Assembly (NCBI RefSeq): GCF_000423545.1
Contig: NZ_AUIE01000016.1
Span: 1 to 64,000 of the forward strand
Length of the DNA stretch: 64,000 bases
From: Metapseudomonas resinovorans DSM 21078
GTDB taxonomy: Bacteria; Pseudomonadota; Gammaproteobacteria; Pseudomonadales; Pseudomonadaceae
Direction: 5' to 3'
Part shown: positions 1 through 9,035 of the stretch, piece after piece
How positions within the stretch are numbered: position 1 is the stretch's first letter
How the letters are laid out: each line of letters begins with the position of its first letter
Notes under the pieces: model-generated
The model's database searches: none
Told to the model about the DNA's origin: nothing
The model's input: the letters and a program-made list of their open reading frames with translations, nothing else
Translations under genes and position numbers: made by a program

Positions 1-2
1 TA

Positions 3-380
3 CTGGATGCCCTGGAGCAAGCCCTGTATGCCCGCCAGCCACACCGTGCCGGTGGACTGATTCATCACAGCGACCGTGGCAGCCAGTACGTCTCTATTCG
101 CTACACCGAGCGGCTGGCAGAGGCCGGCATTGAGCCCTCAGTTGGCAGCAAGGGCGATAGCTACGACAACGCCTTGGCCGAAACCATCAACGGGCTGTAC
201 AAGGCCGAGCTGATTTACCGTCAATCATGGAAGAGCCGCGAAGCTGTTGAGATGGCGACTTTGAAATGGGTGCACTGGTACAACCACCAACGCTTGCTGA
301 GCTCAATCGGATATATCCCGCCCGCGGAGGCTGAGGCAAACTTCCACCAGCAACAAGCAGGTCAGGCCATGGTGGCCTGA
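3..380 (+). CDS. IS3-family transposase (OrfB), C-terminal part
   Basis: Partial gene, open at the left edge. The frame reads continuously from base 3 to the TGA at 378-380. It shows the retroviral-integrase-type DDE core: HHSDRGSQY carries the second catalytic Asp, DNALAETINGLYKAEL carries the catalytic Glu, and the C-terminal W-YN--R---S-GY-PP signature is typical of IS3 transposases. An ATG at 174 is internal and is not the start. In intact elements this product is made as an OrfAB fusion by frameshifting; the upstream part is not visible here. Confidence 0.9.
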   Translation: MDALEQALYARQPHRAGGLIHHSDRGSQYVSIRYTERLAEAGIEPSVGSKGDSYDNALAETINGLYKAELIYRQSWKSREAVEMATLKWVHWYNHQRLLSSIGYIPPAEAEANFHQQQAGQAMVA

Positions 381-390
381 CTTAAACGAA

Positions 391-419
391 ACGGCCTCCA
401 CAGAACCCGGGGCGATTCA
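391..419 (+). repeat. Right terminal inverted repeat of the IS3-family element (candidate)
   Basis: The stretch begins ACGGCCTCCACAGAACC and ends GGGGCGATTCA. It lies 10 bp after the transposase stop and has the composition of IS3-group right ends. The partner repeat is outside the window. Confidence 0.6.
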
Positions 420-555
420 CGCTTCGCTCAGGCAATACCTGAGGGGAATCGCTCTAGCAAGTACCTCATGAACTACTAAGATGATGCCGAGCATATTTAT
501 GTACGCGGAGGGGAGGGTGCAAACTCGTCGTTGAGGCGAGACGCCAGGTAGGAGT

Positions 556-1113
556 TTATTTGCGCCTTATGAGCTGAAGAAACTCCTGGCGAGAGTTGGC
601 GGACTCGCGGAATGCTCCGAGCATCACCGACGTGGTCATCACCGAGTTCTGCTTTTCAACTCCGCGCATCATCATGCACATGTGTTTTGCTTCGATTACT
701 ACTGCGACGCCTGCGGCTTGAGTGATGCTGTGTACTGCGTTGGCGATTTGCTTGGTGAGGTCCTCTTGAATTTGCAGACGACGGGCGAACAGATCTACGA
801 TTCGTGCGACTTTCGAGAGGCCAAGGACCTTCCCTGTAGGCATGTAAGCTACATGCGCCTTACCGATAAAGGGCAGCAGGTGGTGCTCGCATAGCGAATA
901 CAATTCGATGTCGCGCACGATTACCATTTCATCGGTATCCGACGCAAAAAGGGCGCCCGAGACTACGTCCTCTAGCGAAAGCGCATAGCCTTGGCATAAA
1001 TAGCTCATGGCTTTTGCGGCGCGTTTGGGCGTATCCAGCAGACCTTCGCGGTTGGGGTCTTCACCCAGGTCAATAATGATCTCTCGGAAATGTTCCGCCA
1101 TCTTATCTTTCAT
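556..1113 (-). CDS. folE: GTP cyclohydrolase I
   Basis: Converts GTP to 7,8-dihydroneopterin triphosphate, the first step of tetrahydrofolate synthesis (cytoplasmic homodecamer in the family). The 185-aa protein has the Zn site as SLCEHH (Cys75, His78) and HMCMMMRG (Cys146), plus the G-LGLSK-AR substrate-binding region. I chose the ATG at 1113 (MKDKMAEHF) because AGGAAT lies just upstream; a longer frame to 1155 has no ribosome site. It overlaps the end of the TetR gene by 11 bp, so the two are probably co-transcribed. Extra folE copies occur in many pseudomonads; whether this is the only copy cannot be told here. Confidence 0.93.
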   Translation of the reverse strand: MKDKMAEHFREIIIDLGEDPNREGLLDTPKRAAKAMSYLCQGYALSLEDVVSGALFASDTDEMVIVRDIELYSLCEHHLLPFIGKAHVAYMPTGKVLGLSKVARIVDLFARRLQIQEDLTKQIANAVHSITQAAGVAVVIEAKHMCMMMRGVEKQNSVMTTSVMLGAFRESANSRQEFLQLIRRK

Positions 1114-1741
1114 GGTTATTCCTATTGCAGCGCCCCCCCTGGCTCGGGGGAGCACTAGATTGTGTTGTTCCTTGGCGTGCAGGTTGAGTTTTCATTCCCA
1201 TTGCATTGGCAACCATGCAGCTGAACAGTGAGACTACATCGGGCTGGCTGCTGGTAGTTGCCCCTTCAAGCATGGAAAAGATCGCTTGTGCGGCTATTTC
1301 CGGGGGGAATGGCTGAAACAGTTGCTCTGCGATACCTTGCTGCAAAATGTTCTGTAAACACTGTTTTTGCTGTCGCCGCAGCGAATGAATGCTCAGCTGT
1401 TGTTCACCTGTCAGACTGCGAAGCTCCCGACGTGCCAGATCGTGATGTTGTCGATGCTGCAGGTTGAACTCGATGTGCGCGCGCACGAAGGCTTCGAGGC
1501 GCTGGATTGGATGCTGGATAGTCAGGCTTTCATCGAGCACTGTGTCGAGCAGGTCCGCCTCATACTCTTCAATTAGTTCGAAAAGCAGTGAACGCTTGCT
1601 GTCCATATGGTTGTACAGCGAGCCGACTTGCATACCTATTGCGGTGGCCAACTGGCGCAGGCTTACCGCGTCGAAACTGCGTTCGACGAACATTTCCAAC
1701 GCGACTTGACGGAGGAGCTGGCTCGACGAAGGACTTTCCAT
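1103..1741 (-). CDS. TetR-family transcriptional regulator
   Basis: 212 aa from the ATG at 1741. The N-terminal helix-turn-helix reads [19 protein letters not shown] followed by [18 protein letters not shown], the TetR signature, and a divergent ligand-binding domain follows. Its 3' end overlaps folE by 11 bp and it lies 52 bp after a thiolase remnant, so remnant, regulator and folE share a strand. Family members are usually repressors released by a small ligand. No operator resembling the motifs found elsewhere in the window is seen directly upstream. The target is unknown. Confidence 0.85.
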   Translation of the reverse strand: MESPSSSQLLRQVALEMFVERSFDAVSLRQLATAIGMQVGSLYNHMDSKRSLLFELIEEYEADLLDTVLDESLTIQHPIQRLEAFVRAHIEFNLQHRQHHDLARRELRSLTGEQQLSIHSLRRQQKQCLQNILQQGIAEQLFQPFPPEIAAQAIFSMLEGATTSSQPDVVSLFSCMVANAMGMKTQPARQGTTQSSAPPSQGGRCNRNNHER

Positions 1742-1793
1742 GCAATGCCCTGGCGACCGAGTGATCGAGTAAGCTGAGGCCGGAAGCATTTGT

Positions 1794-1934
1794 TCAGCTC
1801 CTTTCCAGCGCTAGTGCAACACCTTGACCGCCGCCGATGCACAATGTCGCGAGTCCTTTCCTGGCGTCGTGCTTGAGTAATAAGTGAATCAGGGCAGAAG
1901 TGCGGGTGGCGGCTACTATTACGACCTCTTGCAT
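1794..1934 (-). pseudogene. Internally deleted acetyl-CoA acetyltransferase remnant
   Basis: A 46-codon frame starts at an ATG with AGAGGTGATC upstream. It begins [12 protein letters not shown], the usual N-terminus of bacterial thiolases, and then runs directly into [19 protein letters not shown] and [15 protein letters not shown], the usual thiolase C-terminus. About 340 residues, including the catalytic core, are missing but the frame is kept. The junction at TRT suggests recombination between short similar sequences at both ends of an ancestral gene. It cannot be an active thiolase; the C-terminal CIGGG motif alone is not catalytic. Confidence 0.8.
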
Positions 1935-2031
1935 GATCACCTCTGAATAAAAGACGTGGCTCTATAACCTTTTGAGTCGGAGCCACGGTCTGCCAAACGG
2001 GGGGCAGAAAACTCACTAGGATGGGGCCTAA

Positions 2032-5000
2032 TCAAAGCTGGGCCGCATGTATGCGCACCACCTTGTCGGCCTGGCCTGCATCATGGAATTGCGGGGGAGT
2101 GCCATGCCACTGCTCCAACAAGCGCGTTTGCTGTTGTTGGGCGTGCGCCAGATAGCGCTCCTTGACTGCGCCATAGCCACGTACGGCATCTGGTAGCTTG
2201 GCCAACTGCACGGCAGTGTCGAGCTTGTCAGGCGTGAGCCCGGACAGCAGTTCCTCAAGGATTTGCTCGTAGTTACGTAGCCACTCGCGTTCGACCTTGC
2301 GCTCATGGGTGTAGGCGAACGGGTCGAGCCACGTGTTGCGTATGCCCTTCAGCTTGGCAAGCAGCTTGAAGCCTTTGAGCATCCAGGGACCGTAACTGCG
2401 CTTGGCCGGCTCGACACCGGGGCCCGCTTTGTTGAGCAGCGGCGGGGCAAGATGAAAGCGCAGGTTGTAATCGCCCTCGAAGGTTGCCTCGATCTTCTTG
2501 AGGAACTCGCCGTGAGTGAACAGACGAGCGACTTCATATTCGTCTTTGATCGCCAAGACCTTGAAATAGTATCGGGCCACCGCTTCGGTCAGCTCGCCGG
2601 GCTTGCCCGACAAAGTGCGTTCCGCAGCGCTGAACTGTTCGACACGACTCAGGTAGCGATTGCCGTACTCTGCGTTTTGGTACGCCGTGAGATACTCGAC
2701 GCGCCGCGCAACGGCTTCATCCAGACTCTGGGATATTTGCCTGTCAGGGCTGACCACCTTCCCTGCTTCAAGATTGCTTCGTACGCGTTGCAGGTCCACC
2801 GCGGCGCGACGCCCCCAGGTGAAGGCACTGCGGTTGAACGCCACGGCGGTACCATTAAGTTTGATGGCTTCAAGCAATGCAGCTTCACCCACCGGCAGCC
2901 AACCCTTTTGATAGGCATAGCCGAGCATAAAGGTGTTGGTCGCAATCGAATCGCCCATTAGCGCTGTCGCAATATCGCTGGCATCGATAAAGGTGGCGTG
3001 GCTGTCACCGACAGCCTCCCGGATCTGTGAGGCCATGCCTTGGCTACGAAATTGTGGGTCAGGATGGGCCGTTAGGTCACCGCTTTCGGCTTGCTGCGCG
3101 AAGGTTCGGATAAATGCACTGGTAATGCTTTCCTCGCTATTGATCAGCGCATAGGTGGCACCCTGGCGGACTTTGGCGAGAGTCTCGGTATTGGCGCTGA
3201 CTACCAGATCGCAGCCCAGCAACAAACTGGCCTCACCTTCTGCGATGCGTGGAGCGAACAGTTGATCCTGGTGCGCGGCGATGCGGATATGTGACCAGAC
3301 CGCGCCGCCTTTTTGCGCCATGCCGGCCATATCAAGGTTCAGCGCACCTTTGCCCTCGATAAAAGCCGCCATACCGAGGAGGGCGCCGATGGTGACCACC
3401 CCGGTGCCGCCTACGCCGGTAACCAGGATGCTGTAAGGCTCATCCAGACTCATAGGACGAGGGGCTGGAAGATCCCATCGGTCCTCTGTGTGTTCTGCCA
3501 TAGCCGTGGGTTTGCGCAGGTTACCGCCTTCGACTGTGACGAAACTCGGGCAAAAGCCGGACAGACAAGTGAAATCCTTGTTGCAGGATGACTGGTCTAT
3601 CTCGCGTTTGCGGCCGAACTCTGTTTCTACCGCGACCACGGACATGCAGTTGGATTTGCTGCTGCAGTCGCCGCAGCCTTCGCAGACGGCTTCGTTGATT
3701 ACGACTCGGCGTGCCGGGTCGGGAAACTTGCCGCGCTTGCGGCGGCGGCGCTTCTCGGCGGCGCAGGTCTGGTCGTAGATGATTGCCGACACGCCGGGAA
3801 ACTCGCGCAGCTCCTTCTGCACCTCCTCAATCTGGTCGCGGCGCAGGACGGGCACGCCGGGCGCCAGGTCGTGCACATCCCGGTACCTGTCCGGGTCGTC
3901 GCTGACCACCACGATGCGCTGCACGCCTTCGGCGGCGAGCTGGCGGGAAATCTGCGACACGGTCAGGCTGCCGTCCACCGGCTGACCGCCGGTCATCGCC
4001 ACCGCATCGTTGTAGAGGATCTTGTAGGTGATCGGCACCTTGGCCGCTACGGCCGCGCGGATGGCCAGCAGGCCGGAGTGGAAGTAGGTGCCGTCGCCGA
4101 GATTGGCGAACACGTGGCGGGTTTCGGTGAATGGCGCCTGGCCGACCCAGGCCACACCTTCGCCACCCATCTGGCTGAAGGTTTCGGTCCGCGGGTAGAT
4201 CCAGGCGGCCATGTAGTGGCAGCCGATGCCGGCTAGCGCGCGGCTGCCTTCCGGCACCTTGGTGGAGGTATTGTGCGGGCAGCCGGAGCAGTAGTGCGGC
4301 ACGCGGTCCATCAGGTTGCTGAACTGCTGCTTGCAGCCGAGCTGGGCCTCCAGCATCCCCAGTCGTACCTGCAGCTGCTCGTGCGGATGCAGGTGCAGGA
4401 TGCGCTTGGCCAGGGCGCGGGCGATCTGCGTCGGGGTCAGGTCGTTGATTGCGGGCAGTAGCCAGTCGGTGTGCGGCAGGCTCCACTCCCCCTTGTCATC
4501 GAACTTGCCGACGATGCGCGGGCGCACGTCTTCGCGCCAGTTGTAGAGTTCCTCCTTGAGCTGATACTCGATCATGTGGCGCTTTTCCTCTACCACCACG
4601 ATCTCCTCCAGCCCTTCAGCGAACTGGCGCACGCCCTCAGCTTCCAGCGGCCAGACCATGCCGACCTTGTACACCCGCATGCCGATTCGTTCGGCCATCT
4701 CCTGGTCGATGCCGAGCATGTCCAGCGCCTGGCAGACATCTAGGTAGGACTTGCCGGAGGTGATGATGCCGATGCGCGCATTGCGCGAGTCGAGAGTCAC
4801 GCGGTTCAGACCGTTGGCGCGGGCATAGGCGGCGGCGGCGTACAGCTTGTGCTCCAGCAGGCGCTGCTCCTGCGCTAGCGGTGGGTCAGGCCACCGGATG
4901 CTGAGGCCGCCTTCCGGTAGTTCGAAATCGGGAATGACCGGCTGCACGCGATTGATGTCGAGATCGACAATGGCCGCGCTTTCCACGGTGTCGGCCACCG

Positions 5001-5598
5001 CCTTGAGCGCTACCCAGCAACCGGAGTAGCGCGACATGGCGAAGCCGTGCAGGCCATAGTCGAGGTATTCCTGCACGCCGGACGGCGCCAGTACGGGCAT
5101 CATCACGGCCTTGAAGATGTGCTCAGTCTGGTGCGGTAGCGAGGAGGAGCGGGCGCCGTGGTCGTCGCCGGCGATGGCCAGCACACCGCCAAACCTGGAG
5201 GTGCCGGCGGCGTTGGCGTGGCGGAAAACGTCGCCGCAGCGGTCCACGCCGGGGCCCTTGCCGTACCACATGCCGAACACGCCGTCGTACTTGGCACCGG
5301 GGAACAGGTTGACCTGCTGGGTCCCCCACAGCGAGGTGGCCGCGAGGTCCTCGTTGACCCCCGGTTGAAACATGACGTGTTGCTGCTTGAGGTGGTCGCG
5401 GGCCTTCCACAGCGCCTGGTCGAAGCCGCCCAGCGGCGAACCGCGGTAGCCGGAGATGAAGCCGGCCGTGTTGAGACCGTTGGCGAGGTCGCGCTGGCGC
5501 TGTACCAGGGGCAGGCGCACCAGCGCCTGGATGCCGGTCATCAGGGCTTTCCCGGTCTGCTGGATGTACTTGTCTTCCAGCGAGGGCGATGGGTTCAT
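2032..5598 (-). CDS. Indolepyruvate:ferredoxin oxidoreductase-type fusion protein
   Basis: 1188-aa single-chain 2-oxoacid:ferredoxin oxidoreductase. Such enzymes decarboxylate aryl or branched 2-oxo acids to acyl-CoA with thiamine diphosphate, passing electrons to ferredoxin. The N-terminal half has pyrimidine-binding and TPP-binding regions (YCSGCPHNTSTKVPEG; GDGTYFHSGL; ILYNDAVAMTGGQP). The middle has an Fe-S segment, CEGCGDCSSKSNC. The C-terminal part has the gamma domain (VTGVGGTGVVTIGALLG) and an extended tail found in proteobacterial fusions. Start ATG 5598 has GGAGG upstream. The 3' third looks less GC-rich than the 5' half. The natural substrate cannot be read from sequence; a role with 2-oxo acids from ring or side-chain cleavage is possible. 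Confidence 0.88.
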   Translation of the reverse strand: MNPSPSLEDKYIQQTGKALMTGIQALVRLPLVQRQRDLANGLNTAGFISGYRGSPLGGFDQALWKARDHLKQQHVMFQPGVNEDLAATSLWGTQQVNLFPGAKYDGVFGMWYGKGPGVDRCGDVFRHANAAGTSRFGGVLAIAGDDHGARSSSLPHQTEHIFKAVMMPVLAPSGVQEYLDYGLHGFAMSRYSGCWVALKAVADTVESAAIVDLDINRVQPVIPDFELPEGGLSIRWPDPPLAQEQRLLEHKLYAAAAYARANGLNRVTLDSRNARIGIITSGKSYLDVCQALDMLGIDQEMAERIGMRVYKVGMVWPLEAEGVRQFAEGLEEIVVVEEKRHMIEYQLKEELYNWREDVRPRIVGKFDDKGEWSLPHTDWLLPAINDLTPTQIARALAKRILHLHPHEQLQVRLGMLEAQLGCKQQFSNLMDRVPHYCSGCPHNTSTKVPEGSRALAGIGCHYMAAWIYPRTETFSQMGGEGVAWVGQAPFTETRHVFANLGDGTYFHSGLLAIRAAVAAKVPITYKILYNDAVAMTGGQPVDGSLTVSQISRQLAAEGVQRIVVVSDDPDRYRDVHDLAPGVPVLRRDQIEEVQKELREFPGVSAIIYDQTCAAEKRRRRKRGKFPDPARRVVINEAVCEGCGDCSSKSNCMSVVAVETEFGRKREIDQSSCNKDFTCLSGFCPSFVTVEGGNLRKPTAMAEHTEDRWDLPAPRPMSLDEPYSILVTGVGGTGVVTIGALLGMAAFIEGKGALNLDMAGMAQKGGAVWSHIRIAAHQDQLFAPRIAEGEASLLLGCDLVVSANTETLAKVRQGATYALINSEESITSAFIRTFAQQAESGDLTAHPDPQFRSQGMASQIREAVGDSHATFIDASDIATALMGDSIATNTFMLGYAYQKGWLPVGEAALLEAIKLNGTAVAFNRSAFTWGRRAAVDLQRVRSNLEAGKVVSPDRQISQSLDEAVARRVEYLTAYQNAEYGNRYLSRVEQFSAAERTLSGKPGELTEAVARYYFKVLAIKDEYEVARLFTHGEFLKKIEATFEGDYNLRFHLAPPLLNKAGPGVEPAKRSYGPWMLKGFKLLAKLKGIRNTWLDPFAYTHERKVEREWLRNYEQILEELLSGLTPDKLDTAVQLAKLPDAVRGYGAVKERYLAHAQQQQTRLLEQWHGTPPQFHDAGQADKVVRIHAAQL

Positions 5599-5657
5599 GG
5601 CTAACCTCCAATTGTTCTAATTGATGCGGTCAGCCTGTGGGCGTCGCATTCTGGTTT

Positions 5658-5682
5658 TGAACATATTGTCGGTTAATGTTCA
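5658..5682. promoter_or_regulatory. 25-bp inverted repeat, site 1
   Basis: TGAACA-N13-TGTTCA, both arms perfect. It lies 60 bp upstream of the oxidoreductase start at 5598 and 208 bp upstream of the DUF1302 gene at 5890, so it could act on either divergent unit. It is one of ten matches to the same spaced motif in this window. Confidence 0.65.
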
Positions 5683-5712
5683 GATATCGTTAAGTGATAA
5701 AAAGTAGTCTTA

Positions 5713-5733
5713 GGTATCTGTTAATCAGATACC
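5713..5733. repeat. Perfect 8-bp inverted repeat in divergent promoter region
   Basis: GGTATCTG-TTAAT-CAGATACC: two perfect 8-bp arms with a 5-bp centre. It lies between the divergent genes at 5598 and 5890 and is not followed by a T-run, so an operator is more likely than a terminator. Confidence 0.45.
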
Positions 5734-5749
5734 TGGTTAATCCGCCCCG

Positions 5750-5788
5750 TGCATTTCGGCGATAGCCTTCTGCATTTCGGCGATAGCC
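5750..5788. repeat. Two-copy 21-bp tandem repeat
   Basis: TGCATTTCGGCGATAGCC occurs at 5750-5767 and again at 5771-5788, a period of 21 bp (two helical turns), about 100 bp before the DUF1302 start. It could be a tandem activator-binding site or a simple duplication. Confidence 0.5.
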
Positions 5789-5889
5789 CGATTCGTTGTT
5801 TCCGCCTCCGTCCTTCCGTCTACTCGTACTGCGGCCCCACCGAGAGGGCCGGCTGAAAACAACAACAACGAGCAAGACGGAGATTTCTG

Positions 5890-7554
5890 ATGTCGAGTGC
5901 CAACCGGATCGGAAGCAATCTGGCGATTGGCGTGGCGGCGGCTTTGGCCTGTGGTGGTCTGCTCCAGGCGAAGGAGTTCGGGACCGATAATCCAGACCTG
6001 AGCCTGCGCTGGGACAACACGCTGCGCTACAACCTGGGGGTACGGGCCGAGGAGCGGGAGCGTGCGCTGGCCAACAACGCCACCTATGACGAGTCCGACT
6101 CCAGGTTCGACCGTGGCGACGTTGTGACTAACCGCCTCGACCTGATGAGTGAGTTCGAACTGGCCTACCAGCAGTACCACGGCCTCCGTGTCAGTGCCGC
6201 GGCCTGGTACGACCAAGCCTATGCGGATGGCGACGTGGAGACCGCCGAGGGCAACGTCTTCTACCCCGGCGCCTTTCCGGGGCCGAGCACGCCGAGCTAC
6301 CGGGGTGGCGAGTACTCCGGTTTCACCAAGCGTTATCACCGGGGCGTCAGCGGCGAACTGCTGGATGCCTTCGCCTTCACCCGTTTCAACCTCGGTGACG
6401 TACCAGTCAGCCTGCGCGCCGGTCGGCACACGGTCTACTGGGGCAGCGGGTTGCTAATCGCCGGCCACGCCATTTCCTACTCGCAGGCTCCGCTCGATGG
6501 TCGCAAGGCGGTGAGTAACCCCGGCACTGAGACGCGCGAGATATTCCTGCCGCTGACCCAGCTCTCAGCCCAGGCGCAGGTGACCGATAAGCTGTCGGTC
6601 GCCGCCCAGTACTTCTTCGAATGGGACACCACTCGCGCGCCGGAAGGCGGCACCTACCTGGCCTCGGCCGACATTGCCCTGGAAGGACCGAACCAGTTGC
6701 CGGTCGCACCAGGCATCGTGCGGCCTCTGATCGATCCGCTGACTCCGGGCGACGGCGGCAATTGGGGGGTGATGGGCACCTACAGCCTCGATTTCCTGCA
6801 CTCCGATATCGGCCTGTACTACCGCGAGTTCGACGACTACAACCCATGGGGTCTGCAGGTGGGTCGCAACTTCGCCCGCTACGTGTATGCCGACAACGTC
6901 AGGCTCTATGGCCTGAGCTGGTCGGCCGGGCCGGTGCTGGGGGGCGGCTCGATAGGGGTGGACCTGTCCTATCGGCAGAACACATCGCTGGTCTCGAGTA
7001 ATTTCAGTTCGGTGGACAACCAAGGGGCGCGTGGCGATACCTGGCACCTGGTTGTCAACGGCCTCTGGCTGCTTCCACGCACCGACTTCTTCGACACCGG
7101 TAGCTTCATCGCCGAGATGGCCTACAGCCACGTGCAACGCGTGACCGACCGCGAGGAGTTGTTCAAGGGTGAAGGCTACGCCGGCTGCCCGGTGGGCCAG
7201 GACAAAGAGTGGGGCTGTGCCACACGCAACTATGTCGGTGCCGCCTTCAGCTTCGCTCCGCAGTGGCTGGGAGTGTTTCCGGGCTGGAACATCTCCGCGC
7301 CCATGAGCTTTGACTACGGCGTGTCGGGCAATGCCGCCACCGGCGGCGGCAGCGAGGGTAAGTACAGCTACAAGATCGGCATCAAGGGCACGCTGGATGA
7401 GCGTTATGACGTGACCCTGGCCTACATCGGCTACGGCAGCCCTCGCAAATACGCCGACATCCCCAGCGTGGGCAAGACGGTGGTCGGCGGTGCCGGCGAC
7501 ATCGGGCTGTCCGATCGCAACTGGATCTCGTTAACCCTGAGCACCGCGTTCTGA
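5890..7554 (+). CDS. DUF1302-family outer-membrane protein (pair 1)
   Basis: 554 aa with a signal peptide (MSSANRIGSNLAIGVAAALA, cleavage near the following CGGLLQA). The mature part begins with the family's F-TDNPDLSLRWDNTLRYNLG segment, is rich in alternating aromatic strands, and ends in a beta-barrel-like terminus with a final Phe. DUF1302 proteins are predicted outer-membrane barrels that occur beside DUF1329 proteins in hydrophobic-substrate clusters of proteobacteria. It is the first gene of a tight same-strand run to 13887. GGAG lies before the ATG. Likely role: passage of a terpenoid or similar substrate across the outer membrane; this is inferred from context. Confidence 0.85.
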   Translation: MSSANRIGSNLAIGVAAALACGGLLQAKEFGTDNPDLSLRWDNTLRYNLGVRAEERERALANNATYDESDSRFDRGDVVTNRLDLMSEFELAYQQYHGLRVSAAAWYDQAYADGDVETAEGNVFYPGAFPGPSTPSYRGGEYSGFTKRYHRGVSGELLDAFAFTRFNLGDVPVSLRAGRHTVYWGSGLLIAGHAISYSQAPLDGRKAVSNPGTETREIFLPLTQLSAQAQVTDKLSVAAQYFFEWDTTRAPEGGTYLASADIALEGPNQLPVAPGIVRPLIDPLTPGDGGNWGVMGTYSLDFLHSDIGLYYREFDDYNPWGLQVGRNFARYVYADNVRLYGLSWSAGPVLGGGSIGVDLSYRQNTSLVSSNFSSVDNQGARGDTWHLVVNGLWLLPRTDFFDTGSFIAEMAYSHVQRVTDREELFKGEGYAGCPVGQDKEWGCATRNYVGAAFSFAPQWLGVFPGWNISAPMSFDYGVSGNAATGGGSEGKYSYKIGIKGTLDERYDVTLAYIGYGSPRKYADIPSVGKTVVGGAGDIGLSDRNWISLTLSTAF

Positions 7555-7660
7555 TCCGTTGCCGGCTTCGCGGCCGGTGCGACACCACGGCACTGCGCTT
7601 GCGACGAAGACGCGCGGCGCGCCCGCCAAGTGTTTCCCAAGACCATGACTGGAGATTTCC

Positions 7661-9013
7661 ATGCAACCGAACATCTACACGACGGGGCTGCTTGCCATCG
7701 TTCTGGCCGGCCCGGCTCTGGCCGAAGGCGGAGATTTGCCAAGCGATCTCGGTGGCAAGCTGACGCGTTTTGGTGCCATTGCCGCCGGAAACGCGGAGGG
7801 CACCATCCCACCCTATGACGGGGGCCTCAAGGTGCCGGCAGGATTGCAACCCGGTGACGGCAGTTGGCCCAACCCGTTCGAGGGTGAGCGGCCTCGACTG
7901 CGGATCACTGCGGCCAATGCTGATCAGTATGCCGAACAGCTATCCGCGGGACAGATGAAGCTGCTCAAGCAGTATCCGGATACCTATTTCATGGATATCT
8001 ACCCGACTCACCGTACCGCCGCATTTCCGGAGAATTTCCTTGCGGCGACCCAGCGCAACGCCAACAACCCCGATTGCAAGGCCACGAACGACGGGTTGTC
8101 CATTAGCGAGGCTTGTCGCGGCGGTTTGCCGTTCCCAATACCCAAGGATGGCCGGCAAGTGATGTGGAATTACATCCTCAACTACCAGGGGGTGAACGGC
8201 TGGGACTGGAACCACAGCGCCTACGTGGTTAACCAGGGGCATGCGACCCTGACTAACACCAACCGCTCCACCGGCGAAAAACCTTTCTACCAGCTCGAAG
8301 TGTCCGGGCGAGATCCTAAGATCGCCCAGCGCATCTGGTCGCGCATCGTCGCCCCGGCACGCACGGCCGGGCAGGCCTCCGGCTACTGGGACTACCTCGA
8401 CCCGGTGGATAACGCGCGTTACGCCTGGAGCTACTCGACCGGGCAGCGCCGCGTGCGCAAGGCTCCGGAGTTCGCTTACGACACGCCTAACTCGGCGTTC
8501 GGCGGGGTGTCGTTTTACGATGAGATTTTTCTCTTCTCCGGGAAGATGGACCGTTTCGACTGGAAGCTGCTGGGCAAGAAGGAGATGTTCATCCCCTACA
8601 GCAGTTACGACCTGAAGTGGAAATGCGACATGGACACCAAGCTGATGGAGAAGCACATCAATCCGGCCTGCGAGCGCTGGGAGCTGCACCGCGTCTGGAT
8701 GGTCGAGGCCACGCGCAAGGAGGGCGTTCGCCACGCGCAGAAGAAGCGTCGCTATTACATCGACGAGGACACTTTCGGCGCCGCGTTGTACGACGCCTGG
8801 GACGACAGTGGTGCGATGTTCCGCGCCGGCGCGCAGTACAACATTCAGGCGTACGGCACGCCGAATAACCCGCAGCAGGACTCCTACTCGCTGTACGACT
8901 TCACACGCGACCAGTACGGCATGTTCGGCAACGGCCCGACCCGTTACCGCGCGGTACCGGTCGTTGAGCGCGAAGCCAATCCGCAGACCATCGCAGGCGG
9001 GCAGACCCGCTGA
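7661..9013 (+). CDS. DUF1329-family periplasmic/outer-membrane protein (pair 1)
   Basis: 450 aa with signal peptide MQPNIYTTGLLAIVLAGPALA. It carries the family's features: LTRFGAIAAGNAEGTIPPYDGG near the N-terminus, VYPTHRT-like DIYPTHRTAAFP, a central ACRGGLPFPIPK block, and a Tyr/Trp-rich C-terminal half with CERWELHRVWMVEATRK. Members are LolA/LolB-like folds predicted to bind lipids. It lies 107 bp after the DUF1302 gene. It is paralogous to the protein at 20619, with long shared blocks. Likely partner of the preceding barrel in handling hydrophobic substrate. Confidence 0.85.
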   Translation: MQPNIYTTGLLAIVLAGPALAEGGDLPSDLGGKLTRFGAIAAGNAEGTIPPYDGGLKVPAGLQPGDGSWPNPFEGERPRLRITAANADQYAEQLSAGQMKLLKQYPDTYFMDIYPTHRTAAFPENFLAATQRNANNPDCKATNDGLSISEACRGGLPFPIPKDGRQVMWNYILNYQGVNGWDWNHSAYVVNQGHATLTNTNRSTGEKPFYQLEVSGRDPKIAQRIWSRIVAPARTAGQASGYWDYLDPVDNARYAWSYSTGQRRVRKAPEFAYDTPNSAFGGVSFYDEIFLFSGKMDRFDWKLLGKKEMFIPYSSYDLKWKCDMDTKLMEKHINPACERWELHRVWMVEATRKEGVRHAQKKRRYYIDEDTFGAALYDAWDDSGAMFRAGAQYNIQAYGTPNNPQQDSYSLYDFTRDQYGMFGNGPTRYRAVPVVEREANPQTIAGGQTR

Positions 9014-9035
9014 TCCCCCTGAGGAGAACTGACTC

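Larger units (their letters stand above)
1..419 (+). mobile_element. 3' end of an IS3-family insertion sequence
   Basis: The window opens inside an IS3-family element. It contains the C-terminal part of the DDE transposase (3-380) followed by a terminal inverted-repeat-like sequence ending near 419. The left end lies outside the window, so completeness and target duplication cannot be judged. It sits just outside folE and a deleted thiolase remnant, which fits a rearranged edge of a genomic island. Confidence 0.85.
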
